Position numbers and translations under genes: made by a program. Shown here piece by piece: positions 15,691-28,587 of a stretch of DNA of 64,000 bases (within the stretch, counting starts at the first letter, position 1; each line of letters opens with the position of its first letter). Source of the DNA: Cliona cf. orientalis (lineage: Eukaryota > Porifera > Demospongiae > Clionaida > Clionaidae). The notes below the pieces were generated by a model, which was not told the origin of the DNA, searched no databases, and saw only the letters and a list, made by a program, of their open reading frames with translations. The DNA is taken from contig OZ005690.1 in NCBI GenBank assembly GCA_963930775.1, positions 10,442,411 to 10,506,410 of the forward strand, in the 5' to 3' direction.

Positions 15691-17199
15691 ATCTTATATA
15701 GACGATAATTAAGGTACTCTTTGCTCAGTAACGCCACCTATGGTGGGCATAATAGGCTGCGATAGCATTTATACCATTGAGGTAGCTTTGACAGCTAGTG
15801 CAGACATTGGCCATTGAGCTGCACATTACAGTAGCGAAGTTGGTTGAAGCCATAAAATTCAAACATTTCTGACGTAAGGTGCTGACATAAACTGATCGGT
15901 TAAGCTTTAAATCAAATTTCTACATTTCCTATCTATATTCTGGAGAAAACCAGAAACTGCTCCAGTAATATAAAGCTACATACATACGTAGGCAATAATA
16001 CTATATCTGCATGGGGTATGAAGGCATATTACGCTTTGAATTCGTAGATCAAACAATGATAAGCAGTGTGCTTAATAGCGCGGATATAGACTATTGATTA
16101 CTAGCTACCGGTAACGAAGCATTGCTGAATAAGTGATTTCAACACTTTCTTATAGTCTGGTGTTAGCTACCTACATACATAATGTATGTGCATAGTCGTG
16201 AACACTCTTCATGTTGATTCAGAATTCTACCGCGGCAATGGCTTATAGACTCTAGCTCTCAATTTAAAAGCCCTTAATTGGTACCGGCAAGTGAGCCATT
16301 GATGAACACATCTTGACTGTCTGGACCAATACGATGACAGTGCAGGAAAATGGGTTTGACTTCGCATTACATTGATTGTTGCCAAAGATAACTTGATCCT
16401 TTTTCCCTGGCTGTACATGCATACATCACAAGAAAAGCAATGGAGCGATTGGTTCGAGACAAATCTTTATTGCAATCATTTAAATGCCAAAGCGATCAAT
16501 GATATGATCAATTATCCATTTAGTAATAATATTACTATATTATATGTCGTTGCAATGAAATGATGCAACGATTATTATAAATCGATCATCGATATCAGGT
16601 ATCATATTATTAATTGCATGCTAATACAGATCAATAATCGTCTAGTCTACAGGGAACAACCATGCAGGCTAGTTAATTAAAATGAGTCAACTTAATAATT
16701 ATTATCATTATTAACAAACAATGCTTGATAGCATAATTCTTCGGGATCTCACTAGCATATTATGTACAATATAACTCTAGTGCAATGATTGCATAATATT
16801 ATGCACGATTGTACGCATGGACCAGCTAGCATGCATGCATGTACAAAAAATTAGTCATTGAGCGACATAACTCACATTTCCTTCAACTCATACTCATGCA
16901 GGATCAGATTAGGCAATCCCAATAGCGGGTGATCATGCTAGTACGTACTACTGGTATGTAATTGGCTCAAACAATTAAAGCCTTTCTCAAGGAAATAGGC
17001 ATTCCAGTGGTAACCACTAAAATCGTAAAGTAGTTAGTAATCGGTTAATCATTTGACACAAAGTACAAGGTCAATAAATGTTTCGTACGGTTAATAAACT
17101 ACTCTAGGAAATGTATTTCAACAGGTACGGTTGGTCGGTCGGTCGGTCGGTCAAGACAACTATGCTGTAATTACGCTATAGGGATAATTATTGATTGAA

Positions 17200-17379
17200 A
17201 GGTGTCCTCATTTCAGAGGTAGTTTTGTATACTTCTTTATGCCATGCATATTGTCCTGATTAAAGGAGGTATCCTCGCATGATCATTTCAGGGGTAGTTT
17301 TGTACACTTTTCTATAATATTATGTAGCTGGGACCATGCATAGTGTCCTGATTAAAGGAGACGTCCCTCATTTCAGGAT
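17200..17379 (+). repeat. 76-bp modular repeat, ~2.5 units
   Basis: Three GTCCTCATTTCAG-type blocks separated by TAGTTTTGTAYACTT and CCATGCATA segments, with small insertions. Confidence 0.85.
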
Positions 17380-17422
17380 AAACTCTATAAAAGCTCAAAC
17401 CATTCATTTAGTAGGGCTGCAC

Positions 17423-17935
17423 TATAGTCTTGTCCCTATAGGCTTGATCCTTTCTGAATCAACACAGGTGGCTTTCAAATTTCAGCCTGTATAAACATGA
17501 AAAGCTAGAGGCTGGGAACTAACTGGGCTGGGCTCCACTTCAATAATATTATTGTTGTGTTCAAAGGTGCCATGTCAAGCGCTGATCCAGAAAATTTGCA
17601 TGGAAGGTGGCTGATGGGGTGGCTACCCGTAGTAAACCATACTGGTGCAAAGAGGGTGGCTGGTTAATAATGGTGGACATCTCCTATACTACGTTGCATA
17701 AAAGAGCTGGTGAAGGGGGGTGGCTAGCCACCCTATCCACCCCCCCCCCCCCCTGGATCAGCCCCTGCATGTATAGTCTTGTCCCTATAGACTTGATCCT
17801 TACTTTCTAAATCAACACATGTACAGGTGGCTTTTAAATTTCAACATTGAAAACCTAGCTGGAGGCTGGGAACTAGCTATAGCTGGGCTGGGCTGGGCTC
17901 CACTACAATCATAATTATTATTGTTGTGTTCAAAG
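17423..17935 (+). repeat. direct duplication interrupted by MITE M2
   Basis: Copies at 17423-17566 and 17772-17935 share TATAGTCTTGTCCCTATA, the block GAGGCTGGGAACTA and TGGGCTGGGCTCCACT, and a closing TTGTTGTGTTCAAAG. M2 lies in the spacer. Confidence 0.75.
17576..17767 (-). mobile_element. hAT-like MITE, copy M2
   Basis: A 192-bp element with inverted ends CAAGCGCTGATCCAG and CTGGATCAGCCCCTG. It is flanked by the 5-bp duplication CATGT (17571-17575, 17768-17772) and is the inverted relative of M1. It sits exactly between two copies of a ~150-bp direct duplication and carries a C14 run near its right end. Confidence 0.85.
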
Positions 17936-18788
17936 CTACCAAGTATTGCATGGTTGGCTTAAAAATGTCTGGGGAAAACCTCAGCATCCTTTATGGTGGG
18001 TAAACAGAAGATCATTGTTTATACTATAGTAATTATGGTTAAACTATGAGCTATAGCTAGCTACAGATGTGCCCTGGATGAAATCACAAAAAAAGCTTAG
18101 TACTAGGAAATGCAAGCCATAATTATTATTATTGTTCTATAGCTCCCCAGCGAAAGATTTCCCCATAGCTAGTGGAATACTATAGAGATAATTGCATGGT
18201 TCATTGGAAACAATTAAAACTTCAAAGGAAATGGTACCATTATTCTAATTATTGTGCCTGTTAAATAGCTATAGGCAAGGGACTTATAATACGTAATTTA
18301 CTTATGCAATTAATGTCCCCATGTACCAGCAGGCACCAAACCACCTGGGTATTGTGAGCTGATTAGGGTAATTAATTACTTCCTAATTGGTACCAATATT
18401 AATTAACCACTGTTCTCAAAGCTGCGTACGTATATGAATGATCATGCAGGGAATTTAGTATAATTTTTTACCACATGTACAGCATGCAGTTACGTAGGCG
18501 AAGTATTGCAGGACTCCACATGTTGCTTATCAGAGAGCTAGCTCAATCGAACAAAGTACAATTAGTTCCTCAGTAGTATTATAGTATCTGGGGAAATCAT
18601 TAGACTAATCAAATTAATATTCATAAGTATATTCAAACGTATGCACATGCACAAAGATCAATAAATGACTACAAATAATTAAGCAGAGTACGTAACTGTT
18701 AATCCACAGATGTGCTGCAAAAGTTATTATTTCATTATAATAATAAGTACAGTGGAATTCCGGAGACCCTAAGGATGGCTTAATTAAA

Positions 18789-18914
18789 GTGTCCCCGATT
18801 AAAGGAGGTGTCCTCATTTCAGAGGTAGTTTTGTACACTTCTCTATATTATGTAACAGGGACCATACATATATAGTGTCCTGATTAAAGGAGATGTCCTC
18901 ATTTTAGGGGTGTC
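18789..18914 (+). repeat. 76-bp modular repeat, 1.5 units
   Basis: GTGTCCCCGATTAAAGGAGG starts the first unit and the second ends CATTTTAGGGGTGTCC, a right end also seen near 48740. Confidence 0.8.
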
Positions 18915-19546
18915 CGTATAGCATTACATAACATTATTATAGTAAGCATCAATTATAACTTCTAGAATCTGATGTAACTGTTGCAATGTCATATTAATCA
19001 TAATTATGTACGTATTGATTTTGTGATTTTAGACGAGCTAGTGTACGTGCCATAGTTTTCCTATGGGAATAGTTAATTGAAAACGATACGTACACATGCT
19101 TAATATATTAAATTATCAATCAATGTAGTACGAGAAACGCCTGACATTCAATTCCACTCATACTACAAGTATTAAGCAACAGCCATAGCAAGTATATAAT
19201 ATTCTTATTCCACAGGTGATAACTTGTCTGACTATTGGTGTCGAATTGCAGCCGAAATGCTTTGTACTATTCCCATGAGGAAAAAGTTAAACATGAGCTG
19301 TCGTGGCTACATACGTAGTTCAACTTGACTGACAGCTAGCTATACATGTTCATCAGTAGATTTAGTCTATTGGATGGATGTACATTCTTCTTGTCACATT
19401 TTAGAGCCAGGTTTAGTTTATATAGTCTGTCTAGCATAGACAGCTAGACTACACCTTCCACAGTACTACAGATTTTCAATTAATTAATGACCTCGCTCCC
19501 ATATATAGCTAGCCCCTGATCATATAAGCAGATAACGATCAAGTTG

Positions 19547-19722
19547 TGCCAATTAGTAATAATATACTGCTCACTATATATAGATTAAAATACTGCTATT
19601 ATTAGTATAAGCAGACAATTAATGACTCTTGGTCTCTTAAGCACTCCTAGTTACGCCAATTAGTAATAATAATATTATATATACTGCTCGCTAGATTAAA
19701 ATACTGCTATTATTAGTACTAG
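19547..19722 (+). repeat. ~105-bp tandem duplication
   Basis: GCCAATTAGTAATAATA and AGATTAAAATACTGCTATT followed by ATTAGTA occur in both copies. Confidence 0.75.
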
Positions 19723-19974
19723 GAAAACCCTATAATAAATATACTGTGTCTACCTATACCTATAATTATGAAATCTTATTAATCATACATAATATATATG
19801 GTTACTTTTATTAATATATTATTATACCAGGCAGGGTGTGGTTAAAAAGCCACTGAATGACTTAATTAGACCCACACCCAGTCCACACTGTTCTCAAAAC
19901 TAAACCAGTCAGTTGGCTATGGATAATTGTGGTGTTAATTAACTTGTTATTGGTCACACCCACCATGCATCTAG

Positions 19975-20010
19975 GGATGTGTTAATTAACCAAGGTCTGT
20001 GGGGGAGAGA

Positions 20011-20075
<65 letters not shown>

Positions 20076-20456
20076 GCTACTTATGTTGGCACTCTCCTCG
20101 TATGAAACCCTCATGCAAACCAATGAAATGTTTGAGGTTGAAAAAAAGAGAGAGAGAGAGAAAGGGAGAGAGAGAGAGTGAAAGAGAGACAGAGTGCATG
20201 ACACATTGTGTGTGTGTGTGTTCACCTCCAAATTCCCCAATCAACCCTAACTGCCTAATTTGCTGCACTACGCACACAAGTTTTCTTTTCTCATTCTGAT
20301 ACATGTAGGGATGTGTTAACCAAGGTCTACGGGGGCCAGGGGGGAGCCTCAGAATGTGTGGCACTATGTGTGTGTGTGTGTGTTCACCTCCAAATTCCCC
20401 AAACAACCCTAATTGCCTAATTCGCTGCACTACGCACACAAGCTTTTCTTTTCTCA
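19975..20456 (+). repeat. direct duplication with (GA)n and (TG)n
   Basis: GGGATGTGTTAA...CCAAGGTCT starts both copies (19975, 20309). Both contain GTGTTCACCTCCAAATTCCC and the block GCACTACGCACACAAG. The first copy has an expanded (GA)n (20013-20072). Confidence 0.8.
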
Positions 20457-22869
20457 CTCCTGAGTGCTTGCATGCCTCACATAGTGTTTACACATGCCAC
20501 ATCCCGTCACCTACATTCTTTATCTTAAGCAATACAACAATTTAAAACATCTCTCTAGCTAGTTCTAGCTACATCATCTATGACATTGTATATGAGAGTA
20601 CTTCAAAGCATCTACCTATGTACTATTATACATAATATTATTATAGTAAATTTATTCACTTGTGAAGCATTCTTTTGGCTTAAACTATAGGCTGTAGGGC
20701 TGTAGTTAGGCGTAGTGTGTGTTTCTAGCAAGACCTGGTGAGTTTCCATAGCACATGTGTTAGAGCTGTTGCACAGTTTGTACGTACAGCATTCTTTATC
20801 TTAAGCTTTGGCTGCTTTACAAATCATTTCTATCTCGTTTGTCAACTGCAGTGTGCTTGTACATGTAAGTGTGTGTGTGTATGAGAGAGAGAGAGAGCCC
20901 GAGCGTGTGTGTGGTGTACATGTGTGAATACTTAAGACTTTATCTTAATAAGCTTTGCAGGCCACTCTACCAATTCCATTCCAATCGGATTCTGCGTGTG
21001 CATATTAGCAAGGGCTTAAGTTTAAGTTAATTATCGATAATCCCTTGGTAATAGCTAGAGTGTTTGTTGCACTTGCACACCGTGTGTTCTAGGAAATTAC
21101 TAAATTATACGACATTCTTAATCTTAAACTCTACAAATTTTCACCCTTTTATATTACATAAGCTTATACACGACATTGCAATATCATATTATGGCGGCTG
21201 TCAAACACAGCTAGAATGAGTCTTGGGCATTAACTGATTGTCAAAGGAAGCAGTCCTTAGTTGTCTACAAGTTCTCAATTGCGCTATTTGGTACATCTGC
21301 AAAAAAAAAAAAAATTCTTGCTCCTTTGCACATGTGCTGTGCATACATGACCCTGTGCATATTGGTTGAATAAATATGTATACTACTACGGACTTTGTGT
21401 GTGTCAGGAGAGCGCCTTTGGAAAGAACTGTACTGGGACTTTATTGATCCTCCCATCCCACCTCTCCTCACAAACATCCGACTTGACTGGAGATGCCACA
21501 GGCAAGAAATTTTACTACAGAGCTTTACATGATTTTCTATGAAGGATACAATATAGATTACTTCAGTTTAACCTATCCTAAATACACATATTACGTATTA
21601 TGAACGGAAATTGTTTTAAGTACACGTACTGTACACATAGAAATTATGAGAGTTAGGAAAAATTAGATTTGTAGTAGTACACATGGACACATGGCACAAA
21701 TGTAAAACTTGTAAAACTTGTAACCGAAATGGTACATGTACTATAATTAAATAATTAGTGCTACAAGCTGCAGCTACATGCAGCAAACATGGCACGTGCA
21801 TGCATGTCAAATACATGTACATGCATGTGTTCAGGAGACATACACATGTCAGTTAAGTATGCACATTATTGCTGAGAGCTCTAATTCAGTCAATTAGTGC
21901 TTTGGGTATTAGAGAGAAGTGTACAAAACTGGAACATTCCCATTTAATTAAGATAATTAATTCAAGCTGCCATGAACTATTGTCACAGCAGTGCTGCATG
22001 AGTATGAGCAACATGCTAGCTATGAACGTGCATGCCACATGCATGTATATGACTGTCACCATGTCTCCACATGCATGTCGAGACACTATACTTAGAGTCT
22101 ACTCTGTAAATCACTCACTAATTTAATTAATAGGTGTCAGGCATGCTTTCTGGCTACACTGTACACTACACATGTATAGTAATATTATTTTGCTCCATCA
22201 CACACGTATTTATAGTATTACTATAAGCTTTAACTACGCATGTCGAGACACTATAATATATAATATTATACTAGTCTACCAAGAACCCCTTCTTAATACT
22301 ATTCTATAGGTCCATGGCACGCTGGCGGCACTAGTACTATACATCATGGTCCACTACCTTTAAGACTATACGTACATTATAATTATGATACATGCATGTA
22401 CATGTCATGCATGTGCTTTAGGCTTAGTATAAAGTCAATAATAGTGTTGGAGCAGCTGTGCATACATTGCAGAGATGGTTGGCATGTTCTAGTCGCATGC
22501 TAGAGTAAGTTGGGTAATCAACTGTGATTGGCCGAGTAAGCTTTGCGTAATTTAATTAAAGAGTAAAAATCTGATCGCATACATATTATAATAATAATAT
22601 ATTATACTGAGCATATCTTAGGGGTAATATTTAACTGAGAACCTTACTATGATAATTATTTCAAACTTACATTCAATTTCAGTAGACTGTAAGTACATTC
22701 AACAACTCACAATCACCATGATGAACATGACACATGGTATGCTTTCACACACTATTAGGCTCTTACAATCTACATTTTAAAACTAATGTTACCATAATAA
22801 TAATATTATGGTAGAGTTGCAGATAAATTAAATACCGGTACGTATATTAAGTGTACCCAGAGATTCAAA

Positions 22870-22913
22870 AGTGTCCAAAACTACCCCTGAAATGAGGACA
22901 CCTCCTTTTAAAA
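22870..22913 (-). repeat. 76-bp modular repeat, partial unit
   Basis: One reverse-strand fragment (CCAAAACTACCCCTGAAATG plus AGGACACCTCCTTT). Confidence 0.75.
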
Positions 22914-23252
22914 GGTCAGTCAAAACATAACACCAGCTGATTCCATTAAGAATGCATGCTAATTATACACTAGCTGTTAATAATTGATTAATAAGGGAAA
23001 TTTCAAAAGTTACTGCACAGTACAGAGTAGAGTACAGTACAGTTACTGTACCAGTTGGTGCACATCTGACAAATATTTAAAAAGTTGTGTTGCTTCGGCA
23101 ATATCAACATCGTTAAGTGCAAATACAAACATTGGAGCTTTGAAAGTGACCTTGGACAATGCCAAAACTCGTTAAAATGCAAGCAAAAGTGCAGATCAAA
23201 TAGAAGTCATATAGGTTCACTGGAATCTTGTGAAGTAGAGAAGCCTACTTTT

Positions 23253-23258
<6 letters not shown>

Positions 23259-23333
<75 letters not shown>
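23259..23333 (+). repeat. (GA)n microsatellite
   Basis: Pure GA tract of about 74 bp. Confidence 0.97.
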
Positions 23334-23334
<1 letters not shown>

Positions 23335-23579
23335 CTAGCTAATGGAGTGGTCTCACTAGATTGTAACTATACACTGTAGGATTATAAAGACAAGTTTTCT
23401 CACTGTTTGCATATTACAAAATTCCAACTCTGGATAATACATTTAAAGTACATCAATATTAGAGATACAAAAACACCAGTAATATAATATCATATTATAT
23501 ATGAGTCTATGCATGTGAGTAGCATACGTAATTATTATTATTATTATTATTCAAGCCAAGAACTTGCTTGATTGTCTTG

Positions 23580-23717
23580 TCAAGTTAGCGATAGAGCTCT
23601 TCTTTTCGATCGGAGCTGGCCGAGCGTCAATGGACTTTTCTTTGACTCACACTCTCCCTGCCATGTTCGAAGACAGCGACCTTCATGATGGTGACTCTTC
23701 ATGTCATGAATGGGCTC
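23580..23717 (-). CDS. probable terminal coding exon (exon W)
   Basis: The acceptor TTACCCAG at 23718 follows a long CT-rich tract and joins exon Z in phase 0 across a 188-nt intron. It gives 45 residues from EPIHDMKSHHHEGRC to SPLTLGQLRSKRRALSLT, then TGA (23582..23580). The tail is basic with an RSKRR cluster that could be a nuclear localisation signal (inference). The opposite strand offers an alternative: an ATG at 23629 with an open frame to a GTAAGA donor. The splice logic favours the minus strand, but not decisively. Confidence 0.5.
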   Translation of the reverse strand, partial: EPIHDMKSHHHEGRCLRTWQGECESKKSPLTLGQLRSKRRALSLT

Positions 23718-23724
23718 CTGGGTA

Positions 23725-23765
23725 AGAGGAAGAGAGGGAGAGAGGGAGGGAGAGAGAGAGGGAGA

Positions 23766-23821
<56 letters not shown>

Positions 23822-23850
23822 GAGAGGGGGGGGGGGGGGAGAGAGAGAAG
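23725..23850 (+). repeat. (GA)n tract forming the exon W acceptor pyrimidine tract
   Basis: GA-rich with a G12 run. On the minus strand it is CT-rich and ends directly at the TTACCCAG acceptor of exon W. Confidence 0.9.
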
Positions 23851-23905
23851 ATACTACATTCGTTGACAACTCCTAGACAGCTGTTTCATAGTCCACGACA
23901 CTCAC

Positions 23906-24152
23906 ATTATTTGATAAACAGTTGTCATACCCGTGTCCATCATCATCAACCAAACTCAAAACAATTTCTGGAACAACAGTTTGAGAAATCTTCTCCCCTT
24001 TTCTGTCTTTCTTTACTGCTGCTGTCGATTTTTTCTGCTTTGGAGTGAATCCGGGGATGGTTTTAAGAGTGTCTTGTAGTACAATTTTCTTGTAGGCAGT
24101 CCACTGGTGATGCTCAACGAAGAGACGGGTGAGGACTGCGTAGCCAGGGTAT
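23906..24152 (-). CDS. coding exon near the 3' end of an unidentified gene (exon Z)
   Basis: The exon starts after a polypyrimidine tract made by a CT microsatellite, ending CCCCTCAG at 24153. It enters with one base to complete a codon, then reads YPGYAVLTRLFVEHHQW, TAYKKIVLQDTLKTIPGF, a Lys-rich stretch and an acidic segment ending GYDNCLSNN. A consensus donor GTGAGT lies at 23905. Without splicing there, the frame would end at TAG 23875..23873 after 92 codons. The entry phase matches the exit phase of exon Y 36.7 kb away. Family not recognised. Confidence 0.6.
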
Positions 24153-25689
24153 CTGAGGGGTTGGGGGGAGGGGAGAGAGAGAGGGAGAGAGAGAGAGAGG
24201 AGTGGTGAAGATACATTATATTTTGAGATTCAGAAAGTTCAGTACATACATTCACTAGCACTCTTTGGAACCACAATTTAGTTTATGCATACTGGATATA
24301 CAAGTCACGGGGACTTAGCTAGCAATCACGACACATCAATTGCTGTAACAATTGGATAATATCTGTAGCTGTTTAATCAATTCTCTACAAAACACCACTA
24401 AATTCTGCAGGCACACATGTTACATGCATGCACATGTATGCACATATGTTACATGTACATGCATGTAGAGGTCTATATCGTACCTGATGCACTATCATCA
24501 TGTATACCAGTCGGTACATTTGTGCATGTCCGTTAGGATAAACGTGTGTGATGTTTCATAACATTAGTTGGCAAATGAAGTGTGTAGCGAGACTTATGTG
24601 ATTTATGGACTATAGCTTAAAGATAGATAGTTAACGAATGCTGAGTGGTATATATATTACTGTAAAATGTATGTGTAAACACAAAAGCTTCGGAAATAAA
24701 TGAAGATTCTCTATGGAAAACTTAACTGTTCGGCCAACTTGCCGATTTGTTCGACTAGATACTAGCTCTTTTCTAGCCATCAATCCTCAGGACAGCTTTA
24801 TCGGATAGTTAAGTACGTATGTTATCTGATGCACATCCTTAATTTTTGTGGGGGGGGGGGGGGGGGGATGTGACTTATACGCTTATCTGAACTTCTGATG
24901 GACCTTTTGGCTAGAGTGGTACATGTACTCGCTTTTGGCTAGAGTGGTACATGTATGTACATGTACGCATTATGAGCAGGGGTGGGAGGGGAGGATGATG
25001 ACCTTACGACCTTACGAAGCCCAGGGATTCCCTACACTTTTGATGCATACCTGTTCCCAAGATAGACACTTACACTCGTTATACTTATGCAGCCTATAGC
25101 TGGTTGCTACTGTATAACATAGCTTGCATATTCATGTTATTTGTTTGAAATTGTCAGAATGTTACGTTCGTACGTACGAATGATGCATACGCATCACATA
25201 CGATTCTGAATCAATGTGAACTACAGAAGCCTACTCTAGTGTGTGAATTGAATCTTAATTACCTTAATTAGGCCCTTAATTGGGCAAAGGGTACACAACA
25301 TACCTTAAACAACACATGTTTCTATACCATTAACACACCTGCCATTACTACCAAACTCTCAAAACAATGTCACTCATGAATACTGTACACATGCGTTATA
25401 GCTAATTTTACTAAGTAAACATGCAACAACCCTAGGAGAATTAGTAGAACTCGAGTGCTTCTAAACTTTGAATCGGAAAGTATATGGAACATACAATAAT
25501 TATGCTCAGCTGATACAGTTAAGAAGCTCGAAAATTACTCTGTGTTTCACAGGTACGTGGGTTTTAGACACATTTCTAGATGTAATTATGTTAAGCTTTT
25601 TAGCTTTTTGGGCTGGGAAAGAGCATCCCATCGATCATAAGGCTGAGTTAGTTATAGACACATTTCTATACAATAGCTGGACATGCACG

Positions 25690-25816
25690 GTGTCCTGATT
25701 AAAGGAGGTGTCCTCATTTCAGGAGTAGTTTTGTACACTTCTCTACATAGCTGGGACCATGCACAGTGTCCTGAATTACGTATAAAGGAGGTGTCCTCAT
25801 TTCAGGGATAGTTTTA
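25690..25816 (+). repeat. 76-bp modular repeat, 1.6 units
   Basis: Two tandem units beginning GTGTCCTGATTAAAGGAGG and AGTGTCCTGAATTACG; the second carries a small insertion. Confidence 0.85.
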
Positions 25817-26527
25817 AAATCTATATAGCCGAAAATATACAGTGGTTTAAATTATACATCTGAAATGTGATATCGTGCACAGTTGCCTTATTTAACATAC
25901 ATGTACAGTTGCAACACGACCGGATACTGTGATTAGGGAGTATACAAATTATTTACATGTAGGAAATAATTATGAACAGTTAATATATATATTATATTTC
26001 ATTGTAGACAGCAACAATTACTGGGATAGTTATAATAGGAGGGGCGTGGTAGCATACAACTTCCATATATGGCACTCGACGTACCAAAACAAAAGGCGAT
26101 AAAAATAGCAACTCATCTACATGGTCCGAGATAGGCGTACTAATTATAGAATACCTGCATGATTACGTAATTGATACGTGTTGCATTACACAAGACAGAT
26201 GCTACCACCCAAATATAGATCTAAACCAGACCATAACATAAAATTTTTGGTACTAAAATTCTAGCCTATAATGTGTATAGCGCTATAGAACCGTTTATAC
26301 TCAAAGTTTAATAATACTGTAACAAAGTGACTAAAATAATTTCCCCTAATTGGTACTAGTGCAGCCACAACTCCGGAGTACAACGCCAACTCAATTGAAA
26401 AGTTCAAAGAGAAGTTTTACAACGAACAAAGTAAAGATGTTACGATACATCCTTAAGCTTCCTTTGATGCTTTCTTTCGTGCGCGAGACAAAAAAATTGG
26501 CGGTAACGATCGAAATGATTGTGTATA

Positions 26528-26988
26528 TATCGTCTAGGATTAAGCTATACCAACTGCCAATTCACACCACTTCACAGAGTTAATGTCCAGGCAACGCGCT
26601 CATAATATACGTACGTGTGTATATATGGAAGGATATGATACAAAGTTGATGAATTAATAAGGAAAAATTGTCTGGTTAAGTCAGTTATTGTGATTTAAAC
26701 TGTTCAGTTGCCCAGGCAATGAAAACACACACAATAGCAACGAGGAATAGCTACAATAATGTATCATAGCTATAGGTTCATATCGTCTAGGATTAAGCTA
26801 TACTATCTGCCAATTCACACCACTTCATAGGGTTAATGTCAAGGCAACGCGCTCATAATTTATGTAAGTGTATGATATGCAATTGGTGGATTAAGGAAAA
26901 AAAAGCCGTCTGGTACGACAGTTGTGATTTAAACAATCCAGTTGCCCAGGCAATGAGAACACACACAATTGCAACGAGGGATAGCTAG
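26528..26988 (+). repeat. ~255-bp tandem duplication
   Basis: Copies at about 26528-26752 and 26781-26988 share ATCGTCTAGGATTAAGCTAT, the block GCCAATTCACACCACTTCA, CAACGCGCTCATAAT and CAGTTGCCCAGGCAATGA. Divergence is moderate, with small indels. Confidence 0.85.
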
Positions 26989-27079
26989 ACAAGAATTATC
27001 ACAATATTATGAGAAATTTTGCTTTTTTGGCAGGTACCAATAATTATCGTTGACTATTATAGTGTATATGCATGAGAAT

Positions 27080-27350
27080 ATTATAGGGTACGTTCTTCAA
27101 GCATTATCTGGATACAATATAATGATATGATATATACATGTTGCAATTGGGAGCTTGCATCTATAGTTCAAAGTAAGTGGTTTTGCCAATACAAGAAATT
27201 CTTTGGCAGATCCATTAACTATATACATGTATAATCCATGGGAGACTTTATAATTAAGTATCATAGGGTCATTCAAGAATTAGCTGGATGTATGTGCATA
27301 TACAGTATGCAACTTCTGTCTTCAAAGTAAGTGGTTTTACCAATAGTGGA
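27080..27350 (+). repeat. ~185-bp diverged tandem duplication
   Basis: Both copies contain ATTCAAG/GTTCTTCAAG, TAGCTGGAT-like sequence and TTCAAAGTAAGTGGTTTT followed by RCCAATA. Confidence 0.65.
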
Positions 27351-28104
27351 ATGGTTTGGCAATAGAGGTTGAATCGGACACTAGACAGTGTGACTATGTG
27401 TATAGCAAGCAATCATTAAATTTTGTCCTAAATTTAGCTCTCGATTAAGTAAAGTTTGCTCATACAGTACTCATAATATTGTGCATCCAATAGATCATGA
27501 TTTGCCAAAGGTGTACATGTTCTGCTGCTAGTTGCTTTGAAGAAATCACGTGTATTCTATATAAACTCAAGCACCGGAACTTATGATTTTTCCATCCCTG
27601 AGGCTAATTTTCCCTCCCGAGAATTTTTGATGTGTATACAGAGAATACGTATAGCACTGAAGTACTGAAACATGTCTGAAGAATCGAACCAGCACAATTG
27701 ATGGTCTTGCAACAGTCCCTTGATAGTTCACTAATAATAGCCACCAAATTAGGATGACCCCTTAATTAATCATCAATTAAGACACACAAGGTTCACCAAC
27801 ATTGCGTAACATACCATGAACATTATTTTTATACAGTTTCTATATTATAGTCATTATAATATAATAGTGCCCTAGAAAATGATGACTGATAATTGCTCAA
27901 TACTGCTACTAGTTGAACGTATGATACTATAGAGCGGTCATAGCAACAAAACAAGTTGTAACTCTAGCAGTGTAAAGGTTACATCCTCAAACATACATGT
28001 ACATATTAATACAGCATATTTATCTCTGTCATCTACTAATTCGATTACAGGCTCTCTTTTTATGCTTTTATACGGTTAACGATCTGTGAGAACGAACACT
28101 TTTG

Positions 28105-28560
28105 TAAAGTGCTTGTTCCAATAAACGGAATAATTACTACTATACATGTACAGTAATACTAATAGTATAGTGCGAGAGGACTTTGCTCCAATTAGTGACT
28201 AATTACTACATCCTCTAGTGGATTACTCAATTATTTGTTTGCATCACGTTCACATGTATGCAAGCTAGCACGCTTGCATGGTTACGAGATTTTGTCTCTT
28301 TGGTATGTATAGCTGGGAATATATGTAATATCCTGATTAAAGGAGGTGTCCTCATTTCAAGGGTAGTTTTAATTTGTACACCTAATTCTTGGACCGTGCA
28401 TGGAACTAATTAATATCCTGATTAAAGGAAGTCTCGCTAATCTAGTTCAGAACCTGTACGCTTCTCCTCTGTGTTTAAAATTACGATGTCAATATAATAA
28501 TAATAATAATAATATGGCACAGATTAATTTCCATTATAAACCGATTGCATGATAACATAT
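28105..28560 (+). repeat. duplicated segment copy A (partial)
   Basis: Aligns with parts of 32225-33062 (copy C). Shared are TGTTCCAATAAA, the AATACTAATAGTAT block, the GCACGCTTGCATGGTTAC block, a 76-bp repeat unit and GGCACAGATT...CCATTATAA. It lacks the MITE present in copy C, so it serves as the empty site. Confidence 0.75.
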
Positions 28561-28587
28561 TTTAACATCGAAATATTCGCGATTTAC

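Larger units (their letters stand above)
8500..23560. other. gene-poor region
   Basis: It contains the modular repeats, M2, duplications and microsatellites listed separately, a 12-bp GC palindrome GGCCCGCGGGCC (9674-9685) and a (GGTC)n run near 17133-17150. No coding exon with credible splice sites was recognised. Confidence 0.55.
24205..28100. other. gene-poor region between exon Z and copy A
   Basis: It holds an 18-G run (24850-24867), a short tandem TTTTGGCTAGAGTGGTACATG (about 24906-24955) and the duplications listed separately. A 38-codon open frame at about 26342-26455 is too short to support. Confidence 0.5.

Noticed and set aside
23629..23722. Plus-strand first exon starting MDFSLTHTLPAMFEDSD with a GTAAGA donor
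   Set aside because: The same bases form exon W on the minus strand with a strong pyrimidine tract, phase continuity from exon Z and a stop; kept only as an alternative.
26342..26455. 38-codon frame GTSAATTPEYNANSIEKF...
   Set aside because: Too short and closed by stops on both sides; acceptor not convincing.
27670..27730. Possible tRNA B-box (AATCGAACC)
   Set aside because: No acceptor stem, A-box or cloverleaf could be drawn around it; no tRNA was supported anywhere in the window.
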